Assembly (NCBI RefSeq): GCF_964340395.1
Contig: NC_135559.1
Location: 18,904,150-18,968,149, forward strand
Length of the DNA stretch: 64,000 nt
Reading direction: 5' to 3'
Origin: Glandiceps talaboti
Lineage: Eukaryota; Hemichordata; Enteropneusta; Spengelidae
Shown here: piece after piece, positions 44,701 through 56,251 of the stretch
How positions within the stretch are numbered: the stretch's first letter is position 1
Layout of the letters: each line of letters opens with the position of its first letter
Notes under the pieces: generated by a model
The model's input: the letters and a program-made list of their open reading frames with translations, nothing else
What the model was told of the DNA's origin: nothing
The model's database searches: none
Made by a program: the position numbers and the translations under genes

Positions 44701-47700
44701 CGTGTAATTATTGCTAATAAAGTGACCAGGATAGATGAGTCTACATACATCAATGTACAATGTATTATGACTCGGTCTGTCTTGTCTTGTCTTGTCTTGT
44801 CTTGTCTTGTCTTGTCTGTTTCTGTACAAAATGCCAGATGTGGCATTACACGTACAGTTCGTCATGCATCGCAATTTTAAGGGTATTAACTTTATTGTCA
44901 TCTATGGCTCACACAGAAGACGATCAGCATTACCATGACATGATCTCTATTGAATTATACCATGGGTATACTATATAAGTATTTCTGAAGACTTTTCACT
45001 TACCCTGCTGTTTGTTGATTTGTTCTCAGTAATACCTTACAATCATTGTGGATTTGTTTAACTCTTTCCATGGCTTTGAAGAAATCCTGGATGAAAGAAT
45101 AGAAATCAGTCTCAATATTAAAGACAAGCGACCTATCGGTCAGAATAGCTCTGCTGTTTTTTTTTTATTTTATTTTCTATTTTGGTGACATGTAGAAGTG
45201 GTTCAGTTCTTCAGCTCTTTACTATGCAGTTTTGTTTTAGCGATGCAATAAAGTGGTTAGTGGTTTCATATGATGTCTCACTATAAAACACATTTTACAC
45301 AGAAGTTGGTAATGTATTGTACTTTTATACCATAGTCACCATTTTATAACAAAAATCTACTGTTATGAAAAATTGCACAAAATCTCAGGGAAAAAATGAC
45401 TGGGAAATGCACACAAGAAAAAGAAGAAAAAAAGAGGATTTTGAGGTTGGCTATAAATAATTCCAGTGTCTTACAGCTTTAACCCTGGAAAATTTTAATG
45501 ATGAATGAAATAAACTAGGGATCTAAAATAATTTTGAGGCAATTTGAATTTCAATTTTCTAACAAATTTACCAAGTCAACAACATTCAACTTGTACTAGT
45601 TGTAGTAGATATATATATATAGGGAAGAAATGTATTAATCGCCATCTTAGTTTCCGTACGGCGACAATCCCCAAGTACCCGAAAGAGAGTCATTCTCAGC
45701 CAACAGGGTTCGACACTGGAGTAAAAGTCACTATCCCACAGGACTAGTAAAATTGATAACGTAGTAGTCCTGCAAAAAATGTGGTGGTCCTATCTTTAAG
45801 TGCTTTCGCTTGTTCACTTAGGCTCTTCATCTCTCTTAGTTTTTGCTCTACTTCTAATTCACTTTTCCAAACCCCATATTTATTTCAAACACTGTTGTAA
45901 TTGAACTGTCTATTTCGTTGTAGTTGTTTGTGCATCATCAACTCCTTCCTGTAATTTTATTCTCTTTTTTATGCTTTGGAGCTTCTTCTCTTTTTGTTGC
46001 TTTCTGTGAGTAGTTTGTCTTAATTGAGGGGGGGGGGGGGGAGTAATAAGATGTTATGTGGTCTTATTTCTAGCTGAAATACTACATAACATTTCTGGTA
46101 CACATTGATCTAACTATTGCATTTTTAAAAGACAAAAAATTACCTTCCCATAGAACAAGTCTTTATAGTGTTGTCCTTAGTGCATATTAGAATGTATTTA
46201 CAACATAAAATAAATAAATTTGAAGGTTACCAGCAGTTACAGCAAAATGTACAAGTCACTTCGTCTATTTTCGTGTCTATGTACTTCCGGGTTGACATAA
46301 ACGTTAAGCGTTAAACGTGATACAGTCAGCCCTATAATTACTAAGAAGTGACAAAACCGTTCGCAAAATAAAGTTCAGGATTTTAATTTTTCAAACTGAA
46401 TACCAAAACATGAACACGGAACACGGAACACGGAATCGTGTCAGTGCATGGATGTATTAGTGATGTATCACTAATACATCCATGGTCAGTGTTACTAAGT
46501 AAGTTAGCAGTTTCATTGTAGGCTGTAAGTTGTACCGGTAAAAAAAACGATCATCACATAATGTAGGAAGTACAAAAACATAGAACACGTTGTTTTCTTG
46601 CTGAATAAACTCACTGAAATAACAACACGGCCAAATTGCGTCTTTGATTTTGACAGCCACCATTGTTATGATTGAGCTTCACTAGTTCCGTTGAACGTGG
46701 CCGGGTGAACGCCGACATCCAATTTGTACAGCATTTTTACAAAGGGAGCTCGTCAATAACCTACCGAATAATTAACTCAGAAACGTAGTTTAAATACTAA
46801 CTGATCTAAGAATTACTGTTCAGAAAGACTACGCATCCGTACATAAATACGAATTCATGCGACAAAGATTTCAACTTTACTATTTTCTTGTTACAGTGTA
46901 GAGGACTTATTATACACATATCATCGTACAACTAATTTTATTGGCTATAATATTAGCTACATTTGAAAGGTCTCACTTGATTGGCTCATCGTTCGCTATT
47001 CCCGTTTTCAAGAGACACCCCGCCAGAATAAAGTGCCACGTAGTACAGCAATGGCGCGAGATCGTCTGTTGGGCGACTTTCCCACCGGGTGTGCTTTTCG
47101 AAAACTACACAACACATGCTTTTATGACACGGAATCATAGAAAATCTACCCCGTTTCCAAACTAATCGTAATTTTATCGCGAATAGACAACCGGAGTTGG
47201 TCAAAATAGCAAATTAAAAATCAAATGAATTTTACTATGACCGTGAATTCATCATATAGCCGGTGGTTTGAATTCTGAGCTCCCTGATATACCTATCGAA
47301 AAGTCACTATCCCGTCGGACCAGCGTGTATGTCGAACCCTTGCCATACGTTGTACAGCATAGACCCTCCTGGTTACAGTGATAACACTCGTTCATGTTCG
47401 ATTACCTTTCATAAAGAAAACACAACGAAATGGTTGAAGTGATCTTTTTTTTAATTTCTTTTCATCACAACAACAAAATCTGCGCGATCAAAAGTGTTGT
47501 AAACTAAACCAGAAAGAATTATCGGGCTGGCTAAACTTCCCGATGAACTGGAGTAAGGTCCAAGTCCAAGTAAGCCCCGATAGTACGTGAGAAAATCGTC
47601 TCAAACTAGCGATACAACTTTCAAAATATAACTTGACATGTCTTCATTTGTTAGAGTTATACAATTCAAGACGGGGTTTCACTCGAAAACAACAATTCTG

Positions 47701-50700
47701 TGAATAATGACACTGAACGCAGCGATTTCTCGGACGATGTTACCACTGCACTGTAACGTATGGCTGACAACGACTTGCTTCTGGGTTAGTCCCTCGTGCA
47801 TCCGGGTACTTGGGATTGTCGTCCATTACCACATCGGCAATTTTGACGCTGTAATTTTGCCACCAATATTGATCGTACAAAAACAAAACTCCATAAATGA
47901 ACCACAAAGTACTTTCCCTTTCAAAATGTGGTAATTTTAGAAAGAGTATTATCGTTTTTATTGACGACTGACTCTGTCAAAAACACTTCAGTTCAGGCAT
48001 GGAAGACTTCTCACAATGATCATGAGCTATGAGGTGCATATACTGGAATGAACCATTCTGTAGGAGGGGTGGTGTGTGAATTGGATTTGAAGTTTACAAA
48101 CCTTTTTCAAACAAATATTTGTCATTTGGGCGCACAATGCGTAGAATTAAGACTATAGCACATATTACATTGCTTGTTTGACGTCAATAGTGTCTTTTGA
48201 AAAGTTGCACTTTACCTAAAGTCTCGCGGACTGATTTCCAATATGGCGTCGGTCATTATGCTCATTAACATATTCATTTTTTTTTTAAATTTCAAAAAAA
48301 AAATCATAAAAAATAGAAGAGAAGACATGCTGACTTGAAATTAACAAATCTAAGTAAGCTACCCCCTGTGCATCAACACACCAGATATCAAAGCAATCTG
48401 ACTTGAAGTTTATGAGGAGTTGATAAAAATGTCATTTTTGGAAAAAAAATCATAAAAAATTGAAAATGGCACAGATCAACTTGGCATGAACAGATCTGAA
48501 TAGCCTCCCCCCAGGGAACATGCACACCAAATATCTAAGAATTCCGACTGTCACTTTCGGAGTAGATAGTGAAAATATAAAAGTTTGACGGACACATATG
48601 ATTCACTCTACTCTCTATACCTCAATACCCACCTATACCTAAAGCTACGCTTTCAGCTTTCGCTGACAGCGGAGCTAATAAAACTAATCAAAAAGACAGG
48701 TTTTTGATAAAGGAGTAACAAGAGACAAAGTTTAGCTGTAATAATCTTGGTTGGTGGATTGTAGAACAGTAAACTGTCTGTTTTTGACATTACAAACTGG
48801 CCTACAGTGGGCATAACATAAACATGACCTATACAAGTCCCTTAACACAATCTGATTAAAATCCGATGTAGTGTACACAGTGCAATTTCTTGTTGCTGTT
48901 ATGTTTACAGTCATTTGTTCTTTTGTGAGTGCTTGTTAACTACATCTGACACAATACCATAGCTTTTCCCTGAGCCACACAAGAGCACTGAGTGAATTCA
49001 CTCAACCAATGAAAACTCGTAATGTGCCAAGACATATGAGTACAGTACTTCAGAGTGCTCTGTTTGAAAAGAGCACAACAAGCACAGATCGCAGACAACA
49101 ATGTTATCATTATTGTTTGGTGGTTATCTTTCTTTCAATTTTGAAAACCGAGTGTTATATTGTAAGATGGATTCTGTTTGGCTACTCGTAAGTACGAGAT
49201 TGGGTTTGGGAAAACCTATAGTATTGTGTCAGATGTATGTAATGAGCACTCACAAACGAACAAACGACAGTAAATGTAACAGCCAAAAAGAAATCACACT
49301 AATAATAATTCTGTACCTCATGTAGACGTCCATCTCTGGTTCCTCGCAATACTTTCACTTCTTCAGACTTCAACTGAAATTTATTGAGGAATGCATCGGC
49401 TACCTCAGCTCTCATCTGTAAACGTTGACTGAAATAAAAGGTTACCATGGTTACAGACTCTCAGACTGTCTAACAATTAATCACATGTACATTTTGCGTA
49501 TGGTTATGCAGTAATGTTTTCAGTACACCACTGCAGTGTAATTATTAATAGTATGAGTGTACTAATGTATGTAATCACTTGTATTGTTATAAATCCATCA
49601 TTTTAATTTGACCACAGAAGAATGATAATATTTGAAAATCTAGTCAATGTAATATCATTATTACTACACATATGTAATGATAACATTTCATACCTTTCAG
49701 CTTGAAGTTTTGTTGTCTTGTTTATCAAGTCAGATGTCTGGTTTCTTGCTGCCTAAGACACACAAACACAAATGCAAGACATTTTCAATCAATACTGCCC
49801 TCTACTGGTGGCTTGGTGAGAAGCTTAAACTTTAGTCCATTCAAAATTACTTTACCATAAAAGAGTACATCATGTATATTTTGATATGGTGACCACTAAC
49901 ATGTTTCTTCTGTGGGCATCAAAATCTGGCCAAACTTAACAACCATAGAACATTCTGTATTACAACCAATATTTCTTTTTTGACAAATTAAATGAGAATA
50001 AAATATTCTGTCTGAATGCCTACCTTTAACCTGTTTGTCATTTCCTGACAACACGTACCCATGGACTCCACATCTTCACATACAAAGTCAAGTTGCTGTA
50101 AAAACAATGTCACATGTCAATCTTATACAGTATTTGTGTCTGCCACACTTGTCAAAGATCACTTTACGAGCCACTGCAGTCATTAGTTCAGATTGAGTGA
50201 AATGGCCTTGTTGGAAAGCATGCTGTATCGTCTGTATGTTAAAACTCTGAAAAAAGTTATAATACTGTAGATGTTTGACTTCTTACCTCTTTGACTTCAT
50301 GAATTGCCTGTGCAAATTGTTCATTTATTGCCAGGCTTCTTCTCTCAATATCACCTCTCAAATTACGACGACTTCTTAGACTGTTGTCATGAAAAAACAC
50401 AGACAGAGACTTCAAGGCTTCCAACATGTCCTGTAGTGATCAGAACAAGAATTGAAACCATGTTAATATCATGCATTTCACAAAATGCACAAAGTTTTCT
50501 AAGTACTGGGGTACATTAATATGTCCTATGTTTAGAAAACCAGAAAAAAAACACAAATTAAGTTAGTGCAAATAATTTTACATAGATCATGGGGATAGAT
50601 GTACAAACTTGATATAATATGCAACACCATTTCAGCATATTTTTACGTCTGTCACCCAATCTACTGATATTATCATTTCTGATATTCTGTGATAACTTTA

Positions 50701-50756
50701 TTGAAACGTTCTATGCCAATGATGACGGTATTGCTGCAGCCTGATACCATCCCCTG

Positions 50757-50850
<94 letters not shown>

Positions 50851-51550
50851 ATGTATGTATGTATGTATGTATGTATGTATGTATGTATGTATGTATGTAT
50901 GTATGTGCACGTGTGCATACATATTTTTCTGTAGATTGGGGAGGGTGTGTGTGCGTGTGTCAAAGTCACTGGGGTGGGGATTGAAATGAAGAGGACATAT
51001 GTAGGAAAGAGGAATTAAGTATTGGGGGAAAAAAGAAATGAAATCAAGTCCAGTTAGCGACGTGGCATAAAACCACTGTAAGGTAAATCGGACATGACAG
51101 TTCAGGTGTCACAGCTTGCGTTTACAAAGATCTGAGCACAACAGATATTTGCAGTTCATCTGCACTAGTATATACAAAAATTAGCTTTGGACTGTAGGAC
51201 ATATTAATGAAACGGTTTAAAAAAAGAAGACAATTACAATAACCTATACTTTTTACTTTAAAACATACCATCTATACCTCTGGTCTGCTAGGACTGGAAA
51301 TGATCTAGTATTTACATGTTTTGATTCATAAACATGGGCTGTGATTCCTGTTGAAGTGCCAACGTGGAACCGTTAGATGGTATGTATGAATTACAGAAGA
51401 GAATCAAATTTCAACGATTGAAATTGCAATGTTTCATACCTTATCATTGTCAAGCCTTGTTTCTAGAATTTTGTTCAGTTTACGAGATAGCGGATTATTA
51501 GCCTGGGGATCAAGTTGATCTGCCGACGTACTTCTCATGGTGGTCGCCAT
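35651..51550 (-). CDS. COG6: Conserved oligomeric Golgi complex subunit 6, 19 coding exons
   Basis: All 19 coding exons join in phase into a 642-residue protein (the human protein is 657). COG6 is part of lobe B of the COG tethering complex on the Golgi face, needed for retrograde intra-Golgi vesicle traffic and glycosyltransferase retention. The N-terminus has the [19 protein letters not shown] block, then predicted coiled-coil sequence through about residue 150. Conserved blocks follow: [50 protein letters not shown] and, at the end, [11 protein letters not shown]. The start ATG (AAAATGG, A at -3 and G at +4) is strong. All introns are GT-AG. Introns carry minisatellites, a family Y MITE and a near-palindrome. 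No break or odd residue is seen; it looks functional. Confidence 0.97.
35881..36385. repeat. 20-bp GGGTGTTATGGGTTATACTT minisatellite
   Basis: About 25 units with small variants fill COG6 intron 18. Each unit holds two GGG runs on the plus strand, so any two neighbouring units have four runs with 6-8-base loops. The plus strand is the template strand for COG6. Confidence 0.95.
36392..36471 (-). CDS. COG6: COG6 exon 18
   Basis: Residues 568-593 ([20 protein letters not shown]). The donor GAG|GTAAGT lies at the edge of the 20-bp minisatellite, so intron 18 begins almost at once with repeats. Confidence 0.94.
36790..36843 (-). CDS. COG6: COG6 exon 17
   Basis: Residues 550-567 ([18 protein letters not shown]). 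Donor ATG|GTATGT. Confidence 0.93.
37165..37272 (-). CDS. COG6: COG6 exon 16
   Basis: Residues 514-549 ([20 protein letters not shown]). Donor GAG|GTAAGT. Confidence 0.95.
37437..37925. repeat. 25-bp CCTGACTGGTCAGG minisatellite
   Basis: Units read GTCCTGACTGGTCAGGYCTA followed by CCACA. About fourteen are clear, with degenerate units at the left. Each contains CCTGAC and GTCAGG as a small inverted repeat. It lies in COG6 intron 15, about 50 bp from exon 15. Confidence 0.95.
37974..38141 (-). CDS. COG6: COG6 exon 15
   Basis: Residues 458-513 ([20 protein letters not shown] ... [13 protein letters not shown]). Donor CAG|GTAAGC. Confidence 0.96.
38377..38534 (+). other. Exon-like open segment within COG6 intron 14
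   Basis: The plus strand has a strong acceptor (TTTTGTCATTCTAG) and a perfect donor (TATCG|GTAAGT) around 52 open codons. However the segment holds the hairpin GTGCCCT/AGGGCAC and a stretch related to the inverted repeat at 5166-5335. A repeat-derived cryptic exon is more likely than a gene. Confidence 0.3.
38890..39021 (-). CDS. COG6: COG6 exon 14
   Basis: Residues 414-457 ([20 protein letters not shown] and [18 protein letters not shown]), almost identical to other animals. Donor AAG|GTATGT. Confidence 0.96.
39510..39555. repeat. G-rich tract with quadruplex potential
   Basis: Nine or more runs of three or more G are separated by single T or TGGA-type spacers, in COG6 intron 13. Confidence 0.9.
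39660..39774 (-). CDS. COG6: COG6 exon 13
   Basis: Residues 375-413 ([26 protein letters not shown]). Donor AAG|GTAAGA. Confidence 0.95.
40711..40802 (-). CDS. COG6: COG6 exon 12
   Basis: Residues 345-374 ([30 protein letters not shown]). Donor TTGG|GTAAGT. Confidence 0.95.
40941..41194 (+). mobile_element. Inverted-repeat element family Y, copy 3 (COG6 intron 11)
   Basis: Termini CAATAGGGAACTTGCAAAC and TTGCAAGTTCCCTATT. The interior is collinear with copies at 14891 and 18681. It is antisense to COG6. Confidence 0.85.
41604..41654. repeat. Dispersed repeat fragment (partner at 1283)
   Basis: Same sequence as at 1283-1332 with scattered substitutions, next to COG6 exon 11. Confidence 0.6.
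41692..41756 (-). CDS. COG6: COG6 exon 11
   Basis: Residues 323-344 ([17 protein letters not shown]). Acceptor TTTATTTCAG, donor AAA|GTAAGT. Confidence 0.93.
41980..42123 (-). CDS. COG6: COG6 exon 10
   Basis: Residues 275-322, beginning [20 protein letters not shown]. This is the most conserved stretch seen. Donor CAAG|GTAAAA. Confidence 0.95.
42240..42730. repeat. About 100-bp degenerate tandem repeat in COG6 intron 9
   Basis: CAAATGAGCTCATTAGTATG recurs near 42514, 42617 and 42705, with GTACTCTCCTGRCTAGAG-type sequence between. More divergent units lie to the left. Confidence 0.8.
42759..42835 (-). CDS. COG6: COG6 exon 9
   Basis: Residues 249-274 ([20 protein letters not shown]). Donor GGAG|GTAAGT. 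Confidence 0.95.
43210..43303 (-). CDS. COG6: COG6 exon 8
   Basis: Residues 218-248 ([30 protein letters not shown]). Donor CAA|GTAAGT. Confidence 0.95.
43885..43955 (-). CDS. COG6: COG6 exon 7
   Basis: Residues 194-217 ([20 protein letters not shown]) plus one base of the next codon. Donor CAAG|GTATGC. Confidence 0.95.
44776..44818. repeat. (TCTTG)n pentanucleotide repeat
   Basis: Eight tandem TCTTG units in COG6 intron 6. Confidence 0.95.
45004..45086 (-). CDS. COG6: COG6 exon 6
   Basis: Residues 167-193 ([27 protein letters not shown]) plus two bases of G194. Acceptor CATCCAG, donor AGG|GTAAGT. Confidence 0.95.
45087..49316 (-). other. COG6 intron 5 (4.2 kb)
   Basis: The longest COG6 intron. 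It holds a poly-G run (46028-46041) and an 18-bp-arm hairpin (46447-46484). One foldback-family arm tip lies near 48848. Sequence at about 45655-45740 shares words with about 47299-47345 and, inverted, 47795-47825 (CGACAATCCC.AAGTACCCG), hinting at an old composite element. I see no exon inside it on either strand. Confidence 0.6.
46447..46484. repeat. Perfect 18-bp-arm hairpin
   Basis: CATGGATGTATTAGTGAT is followed by GT and its exact reverse complement, in COG6 intron 5. Three GGAACAC units lie just to the left. Confidence 0.9.
49317..49428 (-). CDS. COG6: COG6 exon 5
   Basis: Residues 129-166 ([24 protein letters not shown]). Acceptor TTATTTCAG, donor GAG|GTACAG. Confidence 0.95.
49694..49752 (-). 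CDS. COG6: COG6 exon 4
   Basis: Residues 110-128 ([13 protein letters not shown]) and two bases of S129. Donor AAAG|GTATGA. Confidence 0.95.
50024..50095 (-). CDS. COG6: COG6 exon 3
   Basis: Residues 86-109 ([16 protein letters not shown]). Donor AAG|GTAGGC. Confidence 0.95.
50287..50430 (-). CDS. COG6: COG6 exon 2
   Basis: Residues 38-85, [10 protein letters not shown] through EVKE, with [19 protein letters not shown] matching other COG6 proteins. Acceptor CTACAG, donor GAG|GTAAGA; both ends phase 0. Confidence 0.95.
50759..50905. repeat. (GT)n then (GTAT)n microsatellite
   Basis: About 37 GT units pass into about 18 GTAT units in COG6 intron 1. Long Cys-Val and His-Thr frames here are artefacts. 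Confidence 0.97.
51440..51550 (-). CDS. COG6: COG6 exon 1
   Basis: Residues 1-37, with the conserved [19 protein letters not shown]. Donor AAG|GTATGA. Confidence 0.95.
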
Positions 51551-53985
51551 TTTGTGTTGTACTTGGATGAGCCCCTGAACAGCGCCCTCATACACAATAT
51601 ATAACTTTTTTTCATGATTACCTGTGATAAAATTCACACTCTATCGAAAGTTGACGAAGTCAGTAACTTTAACATATTTGCGTTCTGAAGGCAAATGTGA
51701 TGCTTTTACCTGTCTCCATAACTCAAATAGATAAATATTTAAACTGTGCATTATGATAAAAGTTAAGCTTTAGATATGAACAAAAATCATAGAATGTTAC
51801 TAAATGTTCACATTGATATGATTATACAACCCATTTGTTAATATCATCCAAAACAATTTGCGTTTCCTGGGTAAGATTTTATGCAAGTTTGGGAAAGTTT
51901 AAATGTAACTCTGGAGCTCGGTACTTTCCGATTGGTTTGTCTTGATTATTTAAAGCTTATGATTAAACGAGTCGAAACCGAATCGATATGTTTCCTTTTA
52001 AAAACAACATCATATTTGACTTTCTTCCTCAACTTAATTGTGTGTTTTTTTAAAGCGAGATCATAAAAGTAACTTCTGTTTGATGATTTGTCATAAAATG
52101 TATCGAAGACGTGCATGTTCAATTCCGCAAGTTCTCGATCGCTTGTGTGCACATACGTAATAAGTATACCGTTAGGCGAGTAGAAAGTCTTCAGACTATT
52201 AACCTTCAATTCAGTTTCCCGTATATATCAATGACCCTTGCCATATGGCTGCTTTCAGTACTAGCTAGAGAGAGATCAATGGTTCATTGTAGAATCAAAA
52301 AATCTAAATTCTTTAGTTAGGCCCCCATACCCCCACCCATCCCACCCCACCCCTTCCAACTTAATTGGTTACAATCAATACGATTATTGTTTCACAATAG
52401 ACAGCACAATCAATATCATATCACTGAGTATATGTAGTAGTATGTAACTAGTACTATGAATACAAAGCCGGCATGTATATGGGAAAATTCTCCATTTCTC
52501 CCCACCTCCAAACTAAACGAATATGTTTCTTTTTATCCTATATTAAACTGATGAACTCACCCCTAATTTCATTAGATTGTCTCAATCTGATTTCTTATAA
52601 ATATTTTGACTCCATATACAGTCATGAATTTCGAATGAAAATTCATTAAAACGGGACCCGGTCTATTCACCCACATCATGTGCACTGAATATTGACGTAG
52701 TACTAGCTAGTATCGTCAATTGCTTCAACCTACGGACAGGTTGAAAGAAAACAAGTAAAGGTCTTACACACAATAGTAGTATGAAGTTCATTTGAGAAGA
52801 AAACAGACACTCAGAGTCAAATGTTTGAAAACGAAATTTTGGTAGTTAGCTAATTAATAAATAAGTATATTGTTATGAAGGCATCATTTCTGCTTTGTTT
52901 TAGCTTGAAAGTTTAAGTTTTAGACACCTGTTTGTAAGTCGACATTGACAGAAACCTAATTTTATAAAAAGGAACGTTGAATTCGTGAGCGCCAGCTATC
53001 GGTGTGACTGGAAAGTGAAACGTAGGTAATAAAACTAAAACGCAACGATCCAAATCTTCTGTTTGCTATCCATATATTAGGAAGACGTATTTTATGACAA
53101 TGTTGAGTGTATGTGTTGAGACTATCAATGACATTTTGGGGATCAAAATACAGATTGAAACACTTCTGTAATTAATAATCTGAAACTTTTAATATGGCAT
53201 TGTTGGATCCGGGGGTTGGATCTGGTTTATAAGACATTCGGATTGTTCTTTCGGGACAATATATCTACATGTAGTTTTGATTTATAGTAAACAGTATACA
53301 GAAATCTATACACGCTTTACAATATCCCTTTCACAGGGTTCCCAATCTTTGCAAAAAAAAAAATTAAAAACCGCTTTCGCTCTAGTCGTAAATAATTTAT
53401 GAAAAAAACTACTGTTCGTTTGATACTCGTCTTGTGTGTCACTGCAGTCTCCTACAGTCTGGCCACATGAGGGCGTCCTTTCTATCATGCCATTATACCC
53501 ACAGGATGCTTTGGCTCCAATGTACATGTACCATACATGTCTGTGTACTCTATATGCTGAACATATACTGTGACAATAAACATGTATGAGGACCCACATA
53601 AGTATTGTCACCAAGGTAAAAAAGTTTACAAACTCAGCCTGTGTCACTTCATACCTGAAATAAACTGAAAGACTCCACAAGTCACATGTAAGGATAGTTT
53701 GTCACATAAATAACACTTTATTCAGATAACAGAACTTACATGATAACAACATTTTAATAAGTATACAATACAGTTAAGTACATCTAATATGTAAATGAGG
53801 TATTTCAGGAATCAACTTACAACTTGATAGTACTATATAGTGCATTTGGTAGGAACCTTCACCGATCAAGGTGTGAAAATTGAAAATTTGGATATTAATA
53901 GATGTTATAATTTGCATTTAAAGTTGATGAAAAGGTTGATAAGTTTTGATATTTCAAGATAAGTACTGAGTAAGTTTTTAAAGTT
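51551..53985. other. Upstream of COG6, no gene seen
   Basis: The COG6 promoter should lie just right of 51550. No TATA box or CpG-rich island is evident. Open frames here (for example 124 codons at 53306-53680, minus) lack an ATG start and splice support. Confidence 0.45.
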
Positions 53986-54049
53986 AAGAAGACAGTTTGA
54001 AAGTTAGTCATTTTATAAGTTTATCTATATTATAATCACTAGCCATATG

Positions 54050-54670
54050 TAATATCTCACATAAATAACTCCCCACACAATATTTGACCTACACAAATAA
54101 CTCCCACACAATATTTAATCAACACAAATAACTCCCACACAATATTTAATCAACACAAATAACTCCTCACACAATATTTGACCTACACAAATAACTCCCA
54201 CACAATATTTGACCTACACAAATAACTCCCACACAATATTTAACCAACACAAATAACTCCCCACACAATATTTGACCTACACAAATAACTCCCACACAAT
54301 ATTTGACCTACACAAATAACTCCCCACACAATATTTGACCTACACAAATAACTCCCACACATAGTTAACCAACACAAATAACTCCCCACACAATGCAAAC
54401 TACACAAATAATCACCACAAAATATTCAAAAAACACAAATATCTTCTCATACATTAATCAACCTACATAAATAACTTGAAATACAATATTCAAACTTCAA
54501 ATAACTCCCAACACAGTATTCAACCCACACAATAACCCCACACTATATCACACTATATTCATCTACCAATACAAATATAGTATTCAACCTACACACAAAT
54601 AATTCCAAATAATTATGTGCACACCACATAAATAACTCACTCCCCATACAATATGTATTCCACATAAATA
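54050..54670. repeat. 31-bp minisatellite
   Basis: Units read ACACAAATAACTCCCACACA followed by ATATTTGACCT. About 11 clear copies to 54410 are followed by progressively degenerate ones. Confidence 0.93.
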
Positions 54671-55011
54671 AATCTGCATAAAATTTACATAAATTATCCC
54701 TGTTATAAAATAGTAACACCTATTTAAGATAATTCCTCATAAAATGTTTTCAACACAATTAACACTTTTAAAATACACAGTTGAACTGTGACTTCACATA
54801 AATAACTGAAAAAAAAATATATAGTATTTTATGCAAAAACATACCAACAAGATGTTACAATGTTAATAAAAATAAGCTTATGTTTCATAAACCTGAATAT
54901 AATATTGCACAAATCCCTAATATGGTAAATTGTGGATAACTCTCTCAATGACCCTTACCACTTTAAGCAGCACTAGCTGCAATTGAGAATGTTTGTTTTA
55001 AAAAAATAAAA

Positions 55012-55057
55012 ATATTTTGTTAGGTACAGAAAGTTATTTTGTTAGGTACAGAAAGTT
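55012..55057. repeat. 23-bp direct duplication
   Basis: TTTTGTTAGGTACAGAAAGT followed by TAT occurs twice in tandem. Confidence 0.9.
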
Positions 55058-55145
55058 ATTTGTAATACATGTATTGAACACCCTGAACAATATTGAATCA
55101 CCTGTAGGTAAACATATTTTATAGCTGTATACATATGTATATGAT

Positions 55146-55305
55146 AAATCAAATCAAATTGATTTTCGGGTCCGCACTCAAAAATCAGGACCCTCAACGG
55201 CACTCATGATTTCAACCTGTTTCTGGATAATATCGACCCCTGATTAACATGTACAATGTCTAATTATTGACATTTTAACAATTTTCAGTAAATATATTGA
55301 GGTTG
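55146..55305 (+). repeat. Dispersed repeat family Z, interrupted copy
   Basis: Collinear with 16756-16925. It is cut at GGTTG by the MITE at 55306. Confidence 0.75.
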
Positions 55306-55575
55306 CAGGGGTGAACAAATCCACTGGTCCTGGGTCTGGGACTAGTGATTTTTTTGGGCGGACCACACAAATTTTACCTTGTCTGGTCTGTTGGACCAGT
55401 GCTTTACTTTTAATAACTGTGTTAAAAAGTTGTCTGAATATACAGATTCATAGGTAAGATTTAATGTTTCACATTAGCGGGACCTGGGACCACTAATTCT
55501 TTCAGCAGGACCACTGGATTTTTTAAAGCACTGGTCCGGGGACCACCAGTTCACAAAATGATTTGTTCACCCCTG
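55306..55575. mobile_element. hAT-like MITE nested in family Z
   Basis: Perfect 16-bp termini CAGGGGTGAACAAATC and complement are flanked by GGTTG on both sides (55301-55305 and 55576-55580). CAGGGG ends are typical of hAT; a 5-bp rather than 8-bp duplication is unusual for most of that group. The interior repeats CACTGGTCC/GGACCAGTG in both orientations. Confidence 0.85.
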
Positions 55576-55861
55576 GGTTGTCATATAAAAAAACTGACAA
55601 TGACTACAGTTCCAACTAGTACAGTTTTAACATGGTGACAGATTCAAAACCAAACCTTTGCTCATGTACCAATATGTCCAAACAACAGCTCCATGATATG
55701 TTTTATCAATTTTTCCAATTACTAGTACCGGTAGTTATGTTTTCACACATGCAGTTTGAACATTCTGCATTTACTATATGTAAATTATATTTAAATTAGT
55801 CATTCATTTTGGCCACAAAAGAAGTATATGTCATTGGTCACCATATCAATCATACATGTAC

Positions 55862-56251
55862 TGGGGCGCATTCGATTTGCCAAAACATGATTGTGATTAA
55901 TCTGACGTCATTTCTCGAAACGAGGTTGTAAACAAAACGCTCAATCACGATCATGATTACTTACATGTAAACATTTTTTTAAAGTTTCGCACATTTCCTA
56001 TAAATTAAATGATTTTACATCGTCAAAATGATTACAATGATAACAAATTACCAATTTGACCGAACACAAATTTATTTACATAACGTTTTCCGTCATTTCT
56101 AACTTGCCGTCAGCCACGGGTGCCCTATGATTATGTTGTCTGCCATCTTGTGATCACGTCAATCATGATTCGGGGCATGATTACTATGATTACCAATCAT
56201 GATTGTGATTGATAAATCATGATTATGATTGTGCAAATTGAACGCACCCTG
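55862..56251. mobile_element. MITE with GGGYGCRTTCRATTTGC termini
   Basis: The left end GGGGCGCATTCGATTTGC and the right end GCAAATTGAACGCACCCTG are near-perfect inverted repeats. Both subterminal regions are filled with ATCATGATTGTGATT words. No coding frame. Target duplication unclear. Confidence 0.75.

Noticed and set aside
46941-47165. Overlapping short frames on both strands in COG6 intron 5
   Set aside because: No splice sites, no family resemblance; GC-richer patch probably from an old mobile element.
50689-50989. Cys-Val and His-Thr/Ile repeat frames
   Set aside because: Translations of (GT)n and (GTAT)n.
53306-53680. 124-codon minus-strand frame upstream of COG6
   Set aside because: No ATG at its start and no recognisable domain; length is compatible with chance.
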